This document shows, piece by piece, positions 1 through 7,118 of a DNA stretch of 20,603 nucleotides. This stretch comes from Eggerthellaceae bacterium (GTDB lineage Bacteria > Actinomycetota > Coriobacteriia > Coriobacteriales > Eggerthellaceae): assembly GCA_900754955.1 (NCBI GenBank), contig CAAEEV010000192.1:1-20603 (forward strand), in the 5' to 3' direction. Position 1 is the first letter of the stretch. Each line of letters begins with the position of its first letter. The translations under genes were made by a program, and so were the position numbers. The notes under the pieces were generated by a model. It did not search any database. It had not been told where the DNA came from and was given only the letters and a program-made list of their open reading frames with translations.

Positions 1-78
1 GAGGCGGCCGCGGCGCCTGCAGCGACGGACGAGGCGCCCGCTGCGGAAGACGCTCCCGCGCCGACGGCAGGTGAGTAG
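1..78 (+). CDS. C-terminal tail of upstream gene, probably xseA (partial)
   Basis: Reading from base 1, this frame is open to a TAG at 76-78 and encodes 25 residues made almost only of Ala, Pro, Glu, Asp and Thr. That composition is a disordered acidic tail, so the sequence itself does not identify the protein. The call as exodeoxyribonuclease VII large subunit rests only on context: the stop lies 2 bases before the start of xseB, and xseA-xseB is a common translationally coupled pair. The 5' part lies outside the window. Confidence 0.5.
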   Translation, partial: EAAAAPAATDEAPAAEDAPAPTAGE

Positions 79-80
79 CG

Positions 81-347
81 GTGGATTCCCGCGAGACGTC
101 GTTCGACGAGGTGCGCGCGCGTCTTGACGAGATCGTCGAGGAGGTGGGCGCCGAGGGCATCACGCTCGACGAGGCGCTTTCCCTCTACGAGGAGGCGGTC
201 AAGCTTGGGCTCGCAGCATGCGACCTGAGCGAGCAGGACGCGCTGTCGGCAGCCGGCATGCTCGACGAGCAGGCGGCCGCCGCCGGGGAGGATGCAGCCG
301 ATGCGCAGGCGGCGGCGGACGCAGCGTCGCACGCGGCACAGCAGTAA
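81..347 (+). CDS. xseB: Exodeoxyribonuclease VII small subunit
   Basis: The 88-residue product begins at GTG 81. Residues 8-40 carry the family core: a helix with FDEVRARLDEIVEEV, then the GITLDEALSLYEEAVKLG hairpin and second helix that pack on the large subunit. Several small subunits bind one XseA chain to form the nuclease that degrades single-stranded DNA into acid-soluble oligonucleotides in both directions. The family is usually 60-85 residues. Here the last 35 or so residues are an Ala/Asp-rich tail that is probably disordered. The gene starts 2 bases after the upstream stop, which implies translational coupling, and is followed by dxs 26 bases later. I chose the GTG because it keeps the whole conserved core and abuts the upstream gene. 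Confidence 0.9.
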   Translation: MDSRETSFDEVRARLDEIVEEVGAEGITLDEALSLYEEAVKLGLAACDLSEQDALSAAGMLDEQAAAAGEDAADAQAAADAASHAAQQ

Positions 348-373
348 CGGCGCTTTCGAGCGAGGTGATTTTC

Positions 374-2260
374 GTGACCAGAGAGCATCGCATTCTTGAC
401 GTGGTCGAGTCTCCCGCGGACCTCAAGGTCTTGAGCGAGGAGGAGCTCGGCATCCTTGCGCAGGAGATCCGCGAGCAGATCGTGGCGACGACGTCGAAGA
501 CGGGCGGGCATGTCGCCTCGTCGCTCGGCGCAGTCGAGATCATTCTCGCCGTCCACAGCCTGATCGACGCGCCGAAGGACAAGATCGTGTTCGACGTGGG
601 CCATCAGGCCTACGCCCACAAGCTCATTACGGGCCGGCGCGACCGCTTCGACACGCTGCGCTCCTATCACGGCGTCTCGGGTTTTCCGCGTCCGAGCGAG
701 AGCCCGTACGACACGCATCCCTCGGGACACGCCTCCGACTCGCTGTCGGTTGCCACGGGACTCGCCAAGGCGCGCCTGCTCAAAGGCACCGACGAGAAGA
801 TTGTCGCGATCATCGGCGACGCGTCGCTGTCGGGCGGCATGGCGTTCGAGGCCCTCAACTACATGGGGCAGGAGCAGCTGCCGCTCGTCGTCATCCTCAA
901 CGACAACGAGATGTCGATCTCGCGCAACGTCGGCGCCCTCATGCGGCACCTCGGCAACATGCGCGCCACCTCGCAGTACCGCGACGCGCGCGAGGCGCTG
1001 CAGGCGCGGCTCGAGAGCAGCGGCGTGGCGGGGCGCGCCCTCGCGGCGTTCGGCAAGAACGTCAAGGAGTCGATGAAGCAGTTCGTCATCCCGCAGTCGA
1101 TGATCTTCGAGCACCTCGGCATCGTGTGCACGGCGCCGATCGACGGCCACAACATCCATGAGCTGCGCGAGACGCTCGCGCTCGTGCTCGCCATGGATGC
1201 GCCGGTGCTCATGCACGTGGTCACGAAGAAGGGCGCGGGCTACGAGCCGGCGCTGCGCGACCCCGAGCGCTTCCACGGCGTGGGCCCCTTCGACATCAGG
1301 ACGGGCGCCTCGACTGCAGCGCCCTCGAGCGCGCCGTCGTACACGAGCGTGTTCGGCGCGGCGCTCGTGCGCGAGGCGCAGGCCGATGAGAACGTGGTCG
1401 CCATCACGGCGGCGATGGAAGGCGGCACGGGCCTCAAGCCCTTCGCCGCGGCGTTCCCCGACCGTTTCATCGACGTGGGCATCGCCGAGGAGCAGGCGGT
1501 CGGCATGGCGTCGGGACTCGCCGCAGGCGGCAAGAAGCCGGTGGTGGCGATCTACTCCACCTTCCTCCAGCGCGCAATCGACCAGATGATCATCGATGTG
1601 GCGCTGCCGAACCACAACGTGGTGTTCGCGATCGACCGCGCGGGCGTGGTGGGCAACGACGGCCCCACGCACCACGGCGTGTTCGATCTCGCGTACACGC
1701 GCATGGTGCCGAACATGCGCGTGCTCGCCCCGTCGAACGAGGCCGAGCTGGCCTGTGCGCTCCATACGGCGCTCGCGCTCGGCGGTCCGTTCGCGGTGCG
1801 CTATCCGCGCGGCGCGGGCGAGGGCGTTCCCGTCCCCGAGGAGCCGGCTGTGTTCGAAGAGGGCTGCGCGCGTCTCGTGCGCGAGGGATCGGATGTGGCG
1901 CTGCTCGCGTTCGGGCGCATGGTGTCGAGCGCGTCCGCGGCGGCTGATCTGCTCGCCGAGCAGGGCGTGAGCGCACGTGTGCTCGACATGCGCTGGGTCA
2001 AGCCGCTCGACGCCCAGGCGATCGCCGACGCTGCGCAGACCGGCCTCGTGGTGACGGTCGAAGACGGCGTCATCGCCGGCGGCGCGGGCGCCGGCGTGCT
2101 CGAGGAGCTCGCTCGCCAGGGGCTGTGCCCGCGGACGCTCGTCCTCGGCATCGACGACGAGTACGTCATGCAGGGCAAAACCGAGCTTCTCATGCGCGAT
2201 CTGGGTCTCGACGCTGCAGGCATCGCGCAGCGCGTGCTGGCGGCGCTCGGCTCCAACTAA
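374..2260 (+). CDS. dxs: 1-deoxy-D-xylulose-5-phosphate synthase
   Basis: The 628-residue product is of normal family length (about 620-640). The enzyme condenses pyruvate and glyceraldehyde 3-phosphate to DXP with thiamine diphosphate, the first step of the MEP isoprenoid pathway, which also feeds thiamine and pyridoxal synthesis. Visible motifs are DVGHQAYAHKLITGR (about 74-88), the ThDP/Mg motif GDASLSGG (148-155) followed by ILNDNEMS (174-181), PIDGHNIHEL, the transketolase pyrimidine domain with DVGIAEEQAVGMASG and NDGPTHHGVFD, and the C-terminal transketolase domain with VEDGVIAGGAG. The ThDP motif reads GDA rather than the usual GDG. The start is GTG 374, preceded by GAGCGAGG at 8 bases; GTG 365 is an in-frame alternative. 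It probably shares a transcript with xseB. Confidence 0.97.
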   Translation: MTREHRILDVVESPADLKVLSEEELGILAQEIREQIVATTSKTGGHVASSLGAVEIILAVHSLIDAPKDKIVFDVGHQAYAHKLITGRRDRFDTLRSYHGVSGFPRPSESPYDTHPSGHASDSLSVATGLAKARLLKGTDEKIVAIIGDASLSGGMAFEALNYMGQEQLPLVVILNDNEMSISRNVGALMRHLGNMRATSQYRDAREALQARLESSGVAGRALAAFGKNVKESMKQFVIPQSMIFEHLGIVCTAPIDGHNIHELRETLALVLAMDAPVLMHVVTKKGAGYEPALRDPERFHGVGPFDIRTGASTAAPSSAPSYTSVFGAALVREAQADENVVAITAAMEGGTGLKPFAAAFPDRFIDVGIAEEQAVGMASGLAAGGKKPVVAIYSTFLQRAIDQMIIDVALPNHNVVFAIDRAGVVGNDGPTHHGVFDLAYTRMVPNMRVLAPSNEAELACALHTALALGGPFAVRYPRGAGEGVPVPEEPAVFEEGCARLVREGSDVALLAFGRMVSSASAAADLLAEQGVSARVLDMRWVKPLDAQAIADAAQTGLVVTVEDGVIAGGAGAGVLEELARQGLCPRTLVLGIDDEYVMQGKTELLMRDLGLDAAGIAQRVLAALGSN

Positions 2261-2321
2261 CGGACGCTCTTCGAATGCGGCGGCCCGGCGGAACACCGTC
2301 GGGTCGCCGTCGTGTTTCCGT

Positions 2322-2360
2322 ACCGTAACGCTCAAGGTTCGGGCGCGTTACGGTGTTCTT
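2322..2360 (+). terminator. Probable intrinsic terminator after dxs
   Basis: ACCGTAACGC (2322-2331) pairs perfectly with GCGTTACGGT (2345-2354) across a 13-base loop, followed by GTTCTTT. The stem is good but the U-tract is short and broken. The same arms carry GTAAC motifs (see the amtB upstream entry), so the inverted repeat could instead be a protein-binding site. Confidence 0.5.
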
Positions 2361-2369
2361 TCGCCTTCG

Positions 2370-2401
2370 TAATATCGGCGCGCCGTAACAATCGCCGAAA
2401 C
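2370..2401 (+). promoter_or_regulatory. Possible amtB promoter and nitrogen-control motifs
   Basis: A -10-like TAATAT lies at 2370-2375, with a poor -35 candidate TTACGG at 2348-2353 (16-base spacer). Just downstream, GTAAC (2385-2389) and GAAAC (2397-2401) are separated by 7 bases. This resembles, but does not exactly match, the gTnAC-n6-GaAAC layout of actinobacterial GlnR boxes. Further GTAAC copies sit at 2325-2329 and, inverted, at 2347-2351. The placement before a nitrogen operon is suggestive only. Confidence 0.3.
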
Positions 2402-2459
2402 ATGGGGTGCCAAGATCGAGGTGTCGTTATTCGATGACTCGTTGAAGGAGGCTTTTCCC

Positions 2460-3734
2460 ATGTTCGATTCAGGTTCGACCGGCTTCATGGTGGTATGCAC
2501 GATGCTCGTGCTGCTCATGACGCCCGGGCTGGCGTTTTTCTACGGCGGCTTGTCGCGCAGGAAGAACGTCGTGAACACCATGATCATGACGTTCGGCGTG
2601 CTCGGCATCGTCGGCGTGGTGTGGGTGATTGCGGGGTGGTCGTTCGCCTACGGAGGCGACGGGTCGATCCCGTTCTTCGGCGGCGTCGATCAGCTGGGGC
2701 TCACGGGGCTTGTGAGCACCCTGCTGTCCGGCTCTCCCGACGCGCTCAGCCATGACGCGTATCCCGTTATCGTCGACGTGGCGTTCCAGCTGGCGTTCGC
2801 CATGATCACCACCGCCATCATCACCGGCGCGGTGGCAGGCCGCATGAAGTTCGGTGCCGTGTGCGCGTTCGTGACGGTGTGGGTGCTCGTGGTGTATGCG
2901 CCGCTCGCCCACATGGTGTGGGGCGGCGACGGCTCGCTCATCGGCGACATGATCGGGGCGCTCGACTTCGCGGGCGGCGATGTCGTGCACATCAGCTCAG
3001 GCTTGACCGGCCTCGTGCTCTGCCTCTTCCTCGGGAAGCGCAAGGGCTTCGGCATGATGAACTACCGCGCCCACAACGTCCCGTTCGTGGCTCTCGGCGC
3101 GGCTCTGCTGTGGTTCGGCTGGTTCGGCTTCAACGGCGGCTCCGAGTTCGCCGCTGACGGCGTGGCGGCGCTCGCCGTGCTCAACACGGTGGCGGCCAGC
3201 GCGGCGGCTCTGCTGTCCTGGATGGTGGTCGAGCGGGTGCGCGTCGGCAAGCCCACGCTCGTCGGTGCGGCGACGGGCCTCGTCGCGGGCCTCGTGGTGA
3301 TCACGCCGGCCGCCGGCTTCGTCGAGCCGTGGGCCGCGGTCATCATGGGCATCATCGTATCCCCGGTGTGCTACTTCGCCATCTCGCGCATCAAGAAGAA
3401 GATCGGCTACGACGATGCGCTCGACGCGTTCGGCTGCCACTGCATCGGCGGCATCACGGGCGGCATCCTCACGGGCATCTTCTGCGTACCCGACCTGTCC
3501 TGGACCGACTTCGGCGGCTTCATCTACACGGGCGATCCTACGCTGCTCGGCGCCCAGGTGCTCGGCATCCTCGTGACGATCGCGTTCGTGGTGGTGCTCG
3601 ACGTGGTGCTCGCCCTCATCGTGAAGGCGCTGTTCAAGGGCAGCCTGCGCGTGAGCGAGGAAGATGAGGCGGTCGGCCTCGACGTGTCCGAGCACGGCGA
3701 GTCTGCCTATCCGGCGTACGTGGGTCTTGATTAG
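2460..3734 (+). CDS. amtB: Ammonium transporter, Amt/MEP family
   Basis: The 424-residue membrane protein has about 11 hydrophobic helices. The N-terminal Amt signature MTPGLAFFYGGLSRRKNV is at residues 20-37. The twin pore histidines are present at H177 (in GGDVVHISSG) and H327 (in FGCHCIGG), and WFGFNGGSEF is at 221-230. The protein conducts ammonium across the cytoplasmic membrane as a trimer. The second His is flanked by two cysteines where family members usually have Val and Gly. I chose ATG 2460 because GAAGGAGG ends 8 bases upstream; a GTG 13 codons earlier lacks a comparable site. The 3' end lies 16 bases before the PII gene, the standard amtB-glnK arrangement in which PII plugs the pore when ammonium is abundant. 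Confidence 0.97.
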   Translation: MFDSGSTGFMVVCTMLVLLMTPGLAFFYGGLSRRKNVVNTMIMTFGVLGIVGVVWVIAGWSFAYGGDGSIPFFGGVDQLGLTGLVSTLLSGSPDALSHDAYPVIVDVAFQLAFAMITTAIITGAVAGRMKFGAVCAFVTVWVLVVYAPLAHMVWGGDGSLIGDMIGALDFAGGDVVHISSGLTGLVLCLFLGKRKGFGMMNYRAHNVPFVALGAALLWFGWFGFNGGSEFAADGVAALAVLNTVAASAAALLSWMVVERVRVGKPTLVGAATGLVAGLVVITPAAGFVEPWAAVIMGIIVSPVCYFAISRIKKKIGYDDALDAFGCHCIGGITGGILTGIFCVPDLSWTDFGGFIYTGDPTLLGAQVLGILVTIAFVVVLDVVLALIVKALFKGSLRVSEEDEAVGLDVSEHGESAYPAYVGLD

Positions 3735-3750
3735 GAGAGCGGAGGAGACG

Positions 3751-4089
3751 ATGAAGAGGATCATCGCGATTGTGCGGCCTGAGAAGCTCGAGCCGCTGAA
3801 GGACGCGCTGTTCGCCGCCGAAGTGCGCGGCATGACCATCTCGCAGGTCAACGGCTGCGGGAACCAGCACGGCTGGAAGGAGTACTTCCGCGGCACGGAG
3901 GTGCTGCTCAACATGGTGCCTAAGGTGAAGTTCGAGATCGTCGCGCACGACGACCGCGTCGACGACATCGTGGACGTCATCATGAAGACGGCTCGCACGG
4001 GAGAGGTGGGCGACGGCAAGATATTCGTCTCGCCCGTCGAGGAGGTCATCCGCATCCGCACGGGCGCGACGGGCGACGACGCCATCTAG
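3751..4089 (+). CDS. glnK: PII-family nitrogen regulator (GlnK-type)
   Basis: The 112-residue product matches PII length and fold: MKRIIAIVRPEKLEPLKDAL at the start, T-loop residues 36-52, then PKVKFEIV (55-62) and the C-terminal TGEVGDGKIFVSPVEEVIRIRTG nucleotide-binding region (split here as TGEVGDGKIF and VSPVEEVIRIRTG). PII trimers sense ATP/ADP and 2-oxoglutarate and control AmtB and nitrogen enzymes. Numbered against E. coli GlnB, position 51 is Val rather than the modified Tyr, position 46 is Phe, and position 49 is Thr. Covalent modification at Tyr51 is therefore not possible. ATG 3751 follows GGAGGAG at short spacing, 16 bases after amtB, so the two are almost certainly co-transcribed. 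Confidence 0.95.
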   Translation: MKRIIAIVRPEKLEPLKDALFAAEVRGMTISQVNGCGNQHGWKEYFRGTEVLLNMVPKVKFEIVAHDDRVDDIVDVIMKTARTGEVGDGKIFVSPVEEVIRIRTGATGDDAI

Positions 4090-4110
4090 CCCGCGTGCTG
4101 GCCTCGTTTC

Positions 4111-4119
4111 TGCTACCAT
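4111..4119 (+). promoter_or_regulatory. Possible extended -10 promoter for the TSCPD gene
   Basis: TGCTACCAT at 4111-4119 fits the extended -10 form TGn-TAnnnT, about 45 bases before the start codon. There is no clear -35. The same TGCTAC pattern recurs at the two T-box promoters in this window. Confidence 0.35.
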
Positions 4120-4163
4120 ATGCGTCGCAAAACGGGAAGCGAAGAAGAGACGAGGTTTCGAAC

Positions 4164-4412
4164 ATGTACAGCTTCACTCCGCGCGGCGTGTGCTCGCGCC
4201 AGATCGATGTGGAACTCGACGGCGACACGGTGAAGAACGTTCAGTTCACGGGCGGCTGCGACGGCAATCTGAAGGCCATCTCCAAGCTCGTGCGCGGCCA
4301 GAAGGTCGACGAGGTGGTGTCCCTGCTCGAGGGCAACACCTGCGGACGCCGCTCCACGTCATGCGCCGACCAGATGTGCAAGGCGCTGCGCGAGGCGCAG
4401 GCGCAGCAGTAA
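4164..4412 (+). CDS. Small stand-alone TSCPD-domain protein (TIGR03905-like)
   Basis: The 82-residue product has the layout of the TSCPD domain: C10, then VQFTGGCDGNLKAISKLVRG (27-46), C60 in LEGNTCGRRST, and TSCADQ (65-70), a variant of the name-giving TSCPD. The same domain occurs at the C terminus of some class II ribonucleotide reductases (NrdJ), where its cysteines are thought to bind metal or take part in reduction. As a separate protein its role is not known. Five cysteines (10, 32, 60, 67, 72) could form a metal site; that is inference. ATG 4164 follows GAGG at 8 bases. It lies 74 bases after glnK and may have its own promoter. The distance does not argue for a nitrogen role. Confidence 0.85.
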   Translation: MYSFTPRGVCSRQIDVELDGDTVKNVQFTGGCDGNLKAISKLVRGQKVDEVVSLLEGNTCGRRSTSCADQMCKALREAQAQQ

Positions 4413-4429
4413 GCGTCTTCCAGGCGCAG

Positions 4430-4508
4430 GCGAGCCCCGCAGGCGGCTCCGCTCCTTCGGCTTGAAACGCCGCGGGGAGGGGGGCGCCTGCGGGGCTCGC
4501 GTCGTTTT
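4430..4508 (+). terminator. Strong GC-rich terminator hairpin
   Basis: GCGAGCCCCGCAGGCG (4430-4445) pairs perfectly with CGCCTGCGGGGCTCGC (4485-4500). The stem is 16 bp with a 39-base loop, and GTCGTTTTCG follows. The long stem and T-run suggest intrinsic termination downstream of the TSCPD gene, before the rpsA promoter. Confidence 0.65.
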
Positions 4509-4579
4509 CGCGGGCTTGTGCGCTCCTCGCGAATTCTTGCTGAGGGAAGGAAAAATCACCGAGTGGAGCTGGGGCTGCA

Positions 4580-4588
4580 TGGTATACT
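4580..4588 (+). promoter_or_regulatory. rpsA promoter, extended -10
   Basis: TGGTATACT at 4580-4588 is a near-ideal extended -10 (TGn-TATAAT with one mismatch). No good -35 is seen 17 bases upstream, which is acceptable for extended -10 promoters. The predicted transcript starts near 4595 and leaves a leader of about 150 bases. Confidence 0.6.
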
Positions 4589-4748
4589 AGCTCGGCCTGT
4601 GAAAAGTCGCACAGGTGAAGTAGTGTAGGCCCCCGAGACATGTTTTGTTGTACAGCTCGATCGCAAGCTCTCGCAAGCGAACATGGTAAGTATCAATTAA
4701 TCATGGCGAAGGGTCCCCGGAATTCAGAAGGTTCGAAAGGGGTCCGTT
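4589..4748 (+). other. Long 5' leader of rpsA
   Basis: About 150 untranslated bases separate the predicted promoter from the rpsA start. A hairpin CCTGTG (4596-4601)/CACAGG (4610-4615) sits at the very 5' end. GCAAGCTCTCGCAAGCGA (4672-4680 and just before) has repeated GCAAGC units. The segment just before the start is A-rich and ends in a good Shine-Dalgarno site, AAGGGG (4737-4742). S1 genes are autoregulated through their leaders in E. coli; whether this leader does that cannot be told from sequence alone. Confidence 0.45.
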
Positions 4749-5954
4749 TTGACCGAAATCAAGAACACGTCCGTCATTGACTTCTCCGATATCTCGGATG
4801 AGCAGATGAACGAGATGATCGACGGCACGCTGACCGACTTCGACGAGGGCGATCTCGTCGACGGCGTGGTCGTCAAGCTCGAGCACGACGAGGTTCTCGT
4901 CGACATCGGGTTCAAGAGCGAGGGCGTCATTCCCTCTCGCGAGCTCTCCATCCGCAAGGACGCCGATCCGTCCGATATCGTGAGCCTGGGCGACAAGATC
5001 GAGGCCCTCGTTCTCCAGAAGGAGGACAAGGACGGCCGTCTGATCCTGTCCAAGAAGCGCGCTGAGTACGAGCGCGCCTGGATCTCCGTCGAGGAGAAGT
5101 TCAAGGCTGGCGAGACGGTTACCGGCGAGGTCATCGAAGTCGTCAAGGGCGGCCTCATCCTCGACATCGGTCTGCGCGGCTTCCTGCCTGCCTCCCTCGT
5201 GGACCTGCGCCGCGTGAAGGACCTCGACATGTACCTCAACACCGAGATCGAGGCCCGCGTCATCGAGATGGACCGCAACCGCAACAACGTCGTGCTGTCC
5301 CGCCGCGTGCTGCTTGAGGAGGGCCGCAAGAACGAGCGCGCCGAGATCCTCAGCAAGCTGTCGAAGGGCATGCGCCTCAAGGGCACCGTTTCCTCCATCG
5401 TGGACTTCGGCGCCTTCGTGGACCTCGGCGGCATCGACGGTCTGGTGCACATCTCCGAGCTCTCCTGGAACCACGTCAACCATCCGTCCGAGGTCGTCAA
5501 GGTCGGCGACGAGGTCGAGGTCGAGGTTCTCGATGTGGATCTGCAGCGCGAGCGCATCTCGCTCGGCCTCAAGCAGACCACGCCTGATCCGTGGATCAAG
5601 CTCGTCGAGTCCTATCCGGTCGGCACCATCGTTGACGGCAAGGTCACCAAGGTTGTTCCGTTCGGCGCGTTCGTCGAGCTCGGCAACTCCATCGAGGGCC
5701 TCGTGCACATCTCCGAGATGGCTGGCCGTCACATCGACACCCCTGCTCAGGTCGTCAAGGCCGGCCAGGAGGTCAAGGTCAAGGTCATGGAGATCAACCC
5801 CGAGCGTCGTCGCATCTCCCTGTCGATGAAGGCTGCTGCCGAGGAGCTCGGCTTCGAGATCGAGGTTGACGAGTCCATCCAGGCCGAGGAGCGTCCGGCC
5901 AAGCGCAAGAAGGCTGACAAGGCCGAGAAGCCGGCGGAGGAGTCCGCTGAGTAG
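4749..5954 (+). CDS. rpsA: 30S ribosomal protein S1 (four S1 domains)
   Basis: The 401-residue product holds four S1 RNA-binding domains at about 33-103, 119-187, 206-275 and 291-362, against six in E. coli. Four is the usual actinobacterial form. Domains 3 and 4 are the best preserved, with [20 protein letters not shown] and [21 protein letters not shown] charged Lys/Glu tail (about 376-401) follows. The protein binds mRNA on the small ribosomal subunit and helps start translation. The start is TTG 4749, placed by AAGGGG at 6-7 bases; the protein from here begins with an acidic linker typical of the family. Codon use in this gene favours a narrower set (GTC, CTC, AAG, GAG) than its neighbours, as expected for high expression. 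Confidence 0.96.
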   Translation: MTEIKNTSVIDFSDISDEQMNEMIDGTLTDFDEGDLVDGVVVKLEHDEVLVDIGFKSEGVIPSRELSIRKDADPSDIVSLGDKIEALVLQKEDKDGRLILSKKRAEYERAWISVEEKFKAGETVTGEVIEVVKGGLILDIGLRGFLPASLVDLRRVKDLDMYLNTEIEARVIEMDRNRNNVVLSRRVLLEEGRKNERAEILSKLSKGMRLKGTVSSIVDFGAFVDLGGIDGLVHISELSWNHVNHPSEVVKVGDEVEVEVLDVDLQRERISLGLKQTTPDPWIKLVESYPVGTIVDGKVTKVVPFGAFVELGNSIEGLVHISEMAGRHIDTPAQVVKAGQEVKVKVMEINPERRRISLSMKAAAEELGFEIEVDESIQAEERPAKRKKADKAEKPAEESAE

Positions 5955-5980
5955 CGCTGGGTTGCAAACCCTGTAACGAG

Positions 5981-6013
5981 GAAGGCGGAGCGTGGGCTCC
6001 GCCTTCTTTTTTA
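5981..6013 (+). terminator. Intrinsic terminator of rpsA
   Basis: GAAGGCGGAGC (5981-5991) pairs with GCTCCGCCTTC (5996-6006) around a GTGG loop. The 11-bp perfect stem is followed by TTTTTT. This is a textbook Rho-independent terminator and separates rpsA from mnmA. Confidence 0.92.
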
Positions 6014-6062
6014 TGCGTGCCGTTTTGGACGGCGGTGCCGATAAGAGGCGAAAGGAGGCGCG

Positions 6063-7118
6063 GTGGAGGAGAAGCCGCGGGTTGCGCTCGGGATGAGCGG
6101 GGGCGTGGACAGCTCGGTGGCGGTCGCGGTGCTTCAGCACCACGGCTACGACGTGCTGGGCGTCACCTGCCTGTTCGACCGTATGGAAAAGTCGATGCAG
6201 GCGGCGCGCGATGCGGCGGCGGTCTGCGCGTGCTTCGGCATCGAGCACGTGGTGCATGATTGCGCCGCGGTGTTCGAAGAGCGCGTGGTGGCGCCGTTCG
6301 TGGACGCGTACCGCGACGGGTTCACGCCGAGCCCGTGCGTCGGCTGCAACGCGCGCATGAAGATTCCCGCGCTGCTCGACGTCGCCGCCGCGCACGGGTG
6401 CGCGCAGGTGGCGACGGGCCATTACGCGCGCGTGAACCGCATGCAGGATTCGGGCCGTTACGCCGTGCTCGCCGCGCTCGACCATCGCAAGGATCAAAGC
6501 TACATGCTCGCGTTGCTCTCCCAGGAGCAGCTTGCGCGGCTCGTGCTGCCGCTCGGCGGCATGACGAAGCTCGAGGCGCGCGCCTTCGCCGCCGATCTGG
6601 GCCTTGAGGTGGCGGATGCTCCCGACAGCCAGGACATCTGCTTCGCGCCGCACGGGTACCGCACGCTGCTCGCGCAGCGCGGCGTCGTCGAGGAGCCGGG
6701 CGACATTGTCAACCGTGCGGGTGAGGTGCTCGGGCGCCATGCGGGGCTTTCCGGCTACACGGTGGGGCAACGCCGCGGCATCGGGGTGGCGGGTCCCGAG
6801 CCGTACTATGTGATCGAGAAGCGCGCGACGACGCGCGAGCTCGTCATCGGCACCGAGGAGGAGAGCCGCATCGGAAGCGTGCTTGTGCGCAACGTGAACT
6901 GGCAGGCGGTCGCCGCTCCCGGATCCGCCCAGGAGGCGATGGTGAAACTGCGCTATCGAAGCACCCCCTGTGCGTGTATCATAGAACCCGTTGACGAGCG
7001 TTGTGTGCGCGCGATGCTGCTCTCGCCGCAGCCTGCGACGGCGCCCGGTCAATACGCGGTTTTCTATCAAGGCTCCGTCGTGCTGGGCGGCGGCATGATC
7101 GAGGAGGTACGTTCATGA
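6063..7118 (+). CDS. mnmA: tRNA-specific 2-thiouridylase
   Basis: The 351-residue enzyme adds the sulfur of 2-thiouridine at wobble position 34 of tRNAs for Lys, Glu and Gln, using ATP and a relayed persulfide. The PP-loop ATP-pyrophosphatase motif SGGVDSS is at residues 12-18. The two catalytic cysteines are C95 (in PSPCVGCNARMK) and C193 (in DSQDICFAP). VATGHYAR (117-123 region) and TVGQRRGIG are also family hallmarks. The start is GTG 6063, behind AAAGGAGG at about 6 bases. Its stop overlaps the coaE start by 4 bases (ATGA), so the two are translationally coupled. No sulfur-donor gene (iscS type) is adjacent. Confidence 0.96.
   Translation: MEEKPRVALGMSGGVDSSVAVAVLQHHGYDVLGVTCLFDRMEKSMQAARDAAAVCACFGIEHVVHDCAAVFEERVVAPFVDAYRDGFTPSPCVGCNARMKIPALLDVAAAHGCAQVATGHYARVNRMQDSGRYAVLAALDHRKDQSYMLALLSQEQLARLVLPLGGMTKLEARAFAADLGLEVADAPDSQDICFAPHGYRTLLAQRGVVEEPGDIVNRAGEVLGRHAGLSGYTVGQRRGIGVAGPEPYYVIEKRATTRELVIGTEEESRIGSVLVRNVNWQAVAAPGSAQEAMVKLRYRSTPCACIIEPVDERCVRAMLLSPQPATAPGQYAVFYQGSVVLGGGMIEEVRS

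Noticed and set aside
185..2335. A 716-codon open frame on the minus strand opposite dxs
   Set aside because: It is antisense to a clear dxs gene, is rich in Arg, His and Glu as expected of a mirrored high-GC frame, and shows no family motif.
4640..4783. A possible upstream open frame in the rpsA leader from ATG 4640 (or ATG 4703)
   Set aside because: Neither ATG has a convincing ribosome-binding site, and the frame overlaps the rpsA start; chance is the simpler reading.
4701..7070. A 789-codon minus-strand frame opposite rpsA and mnmA
   Set aside because: It crosses two well-supported genes and a terminator, and its Asp/Leu-repeated text mirrors the S1 codons.
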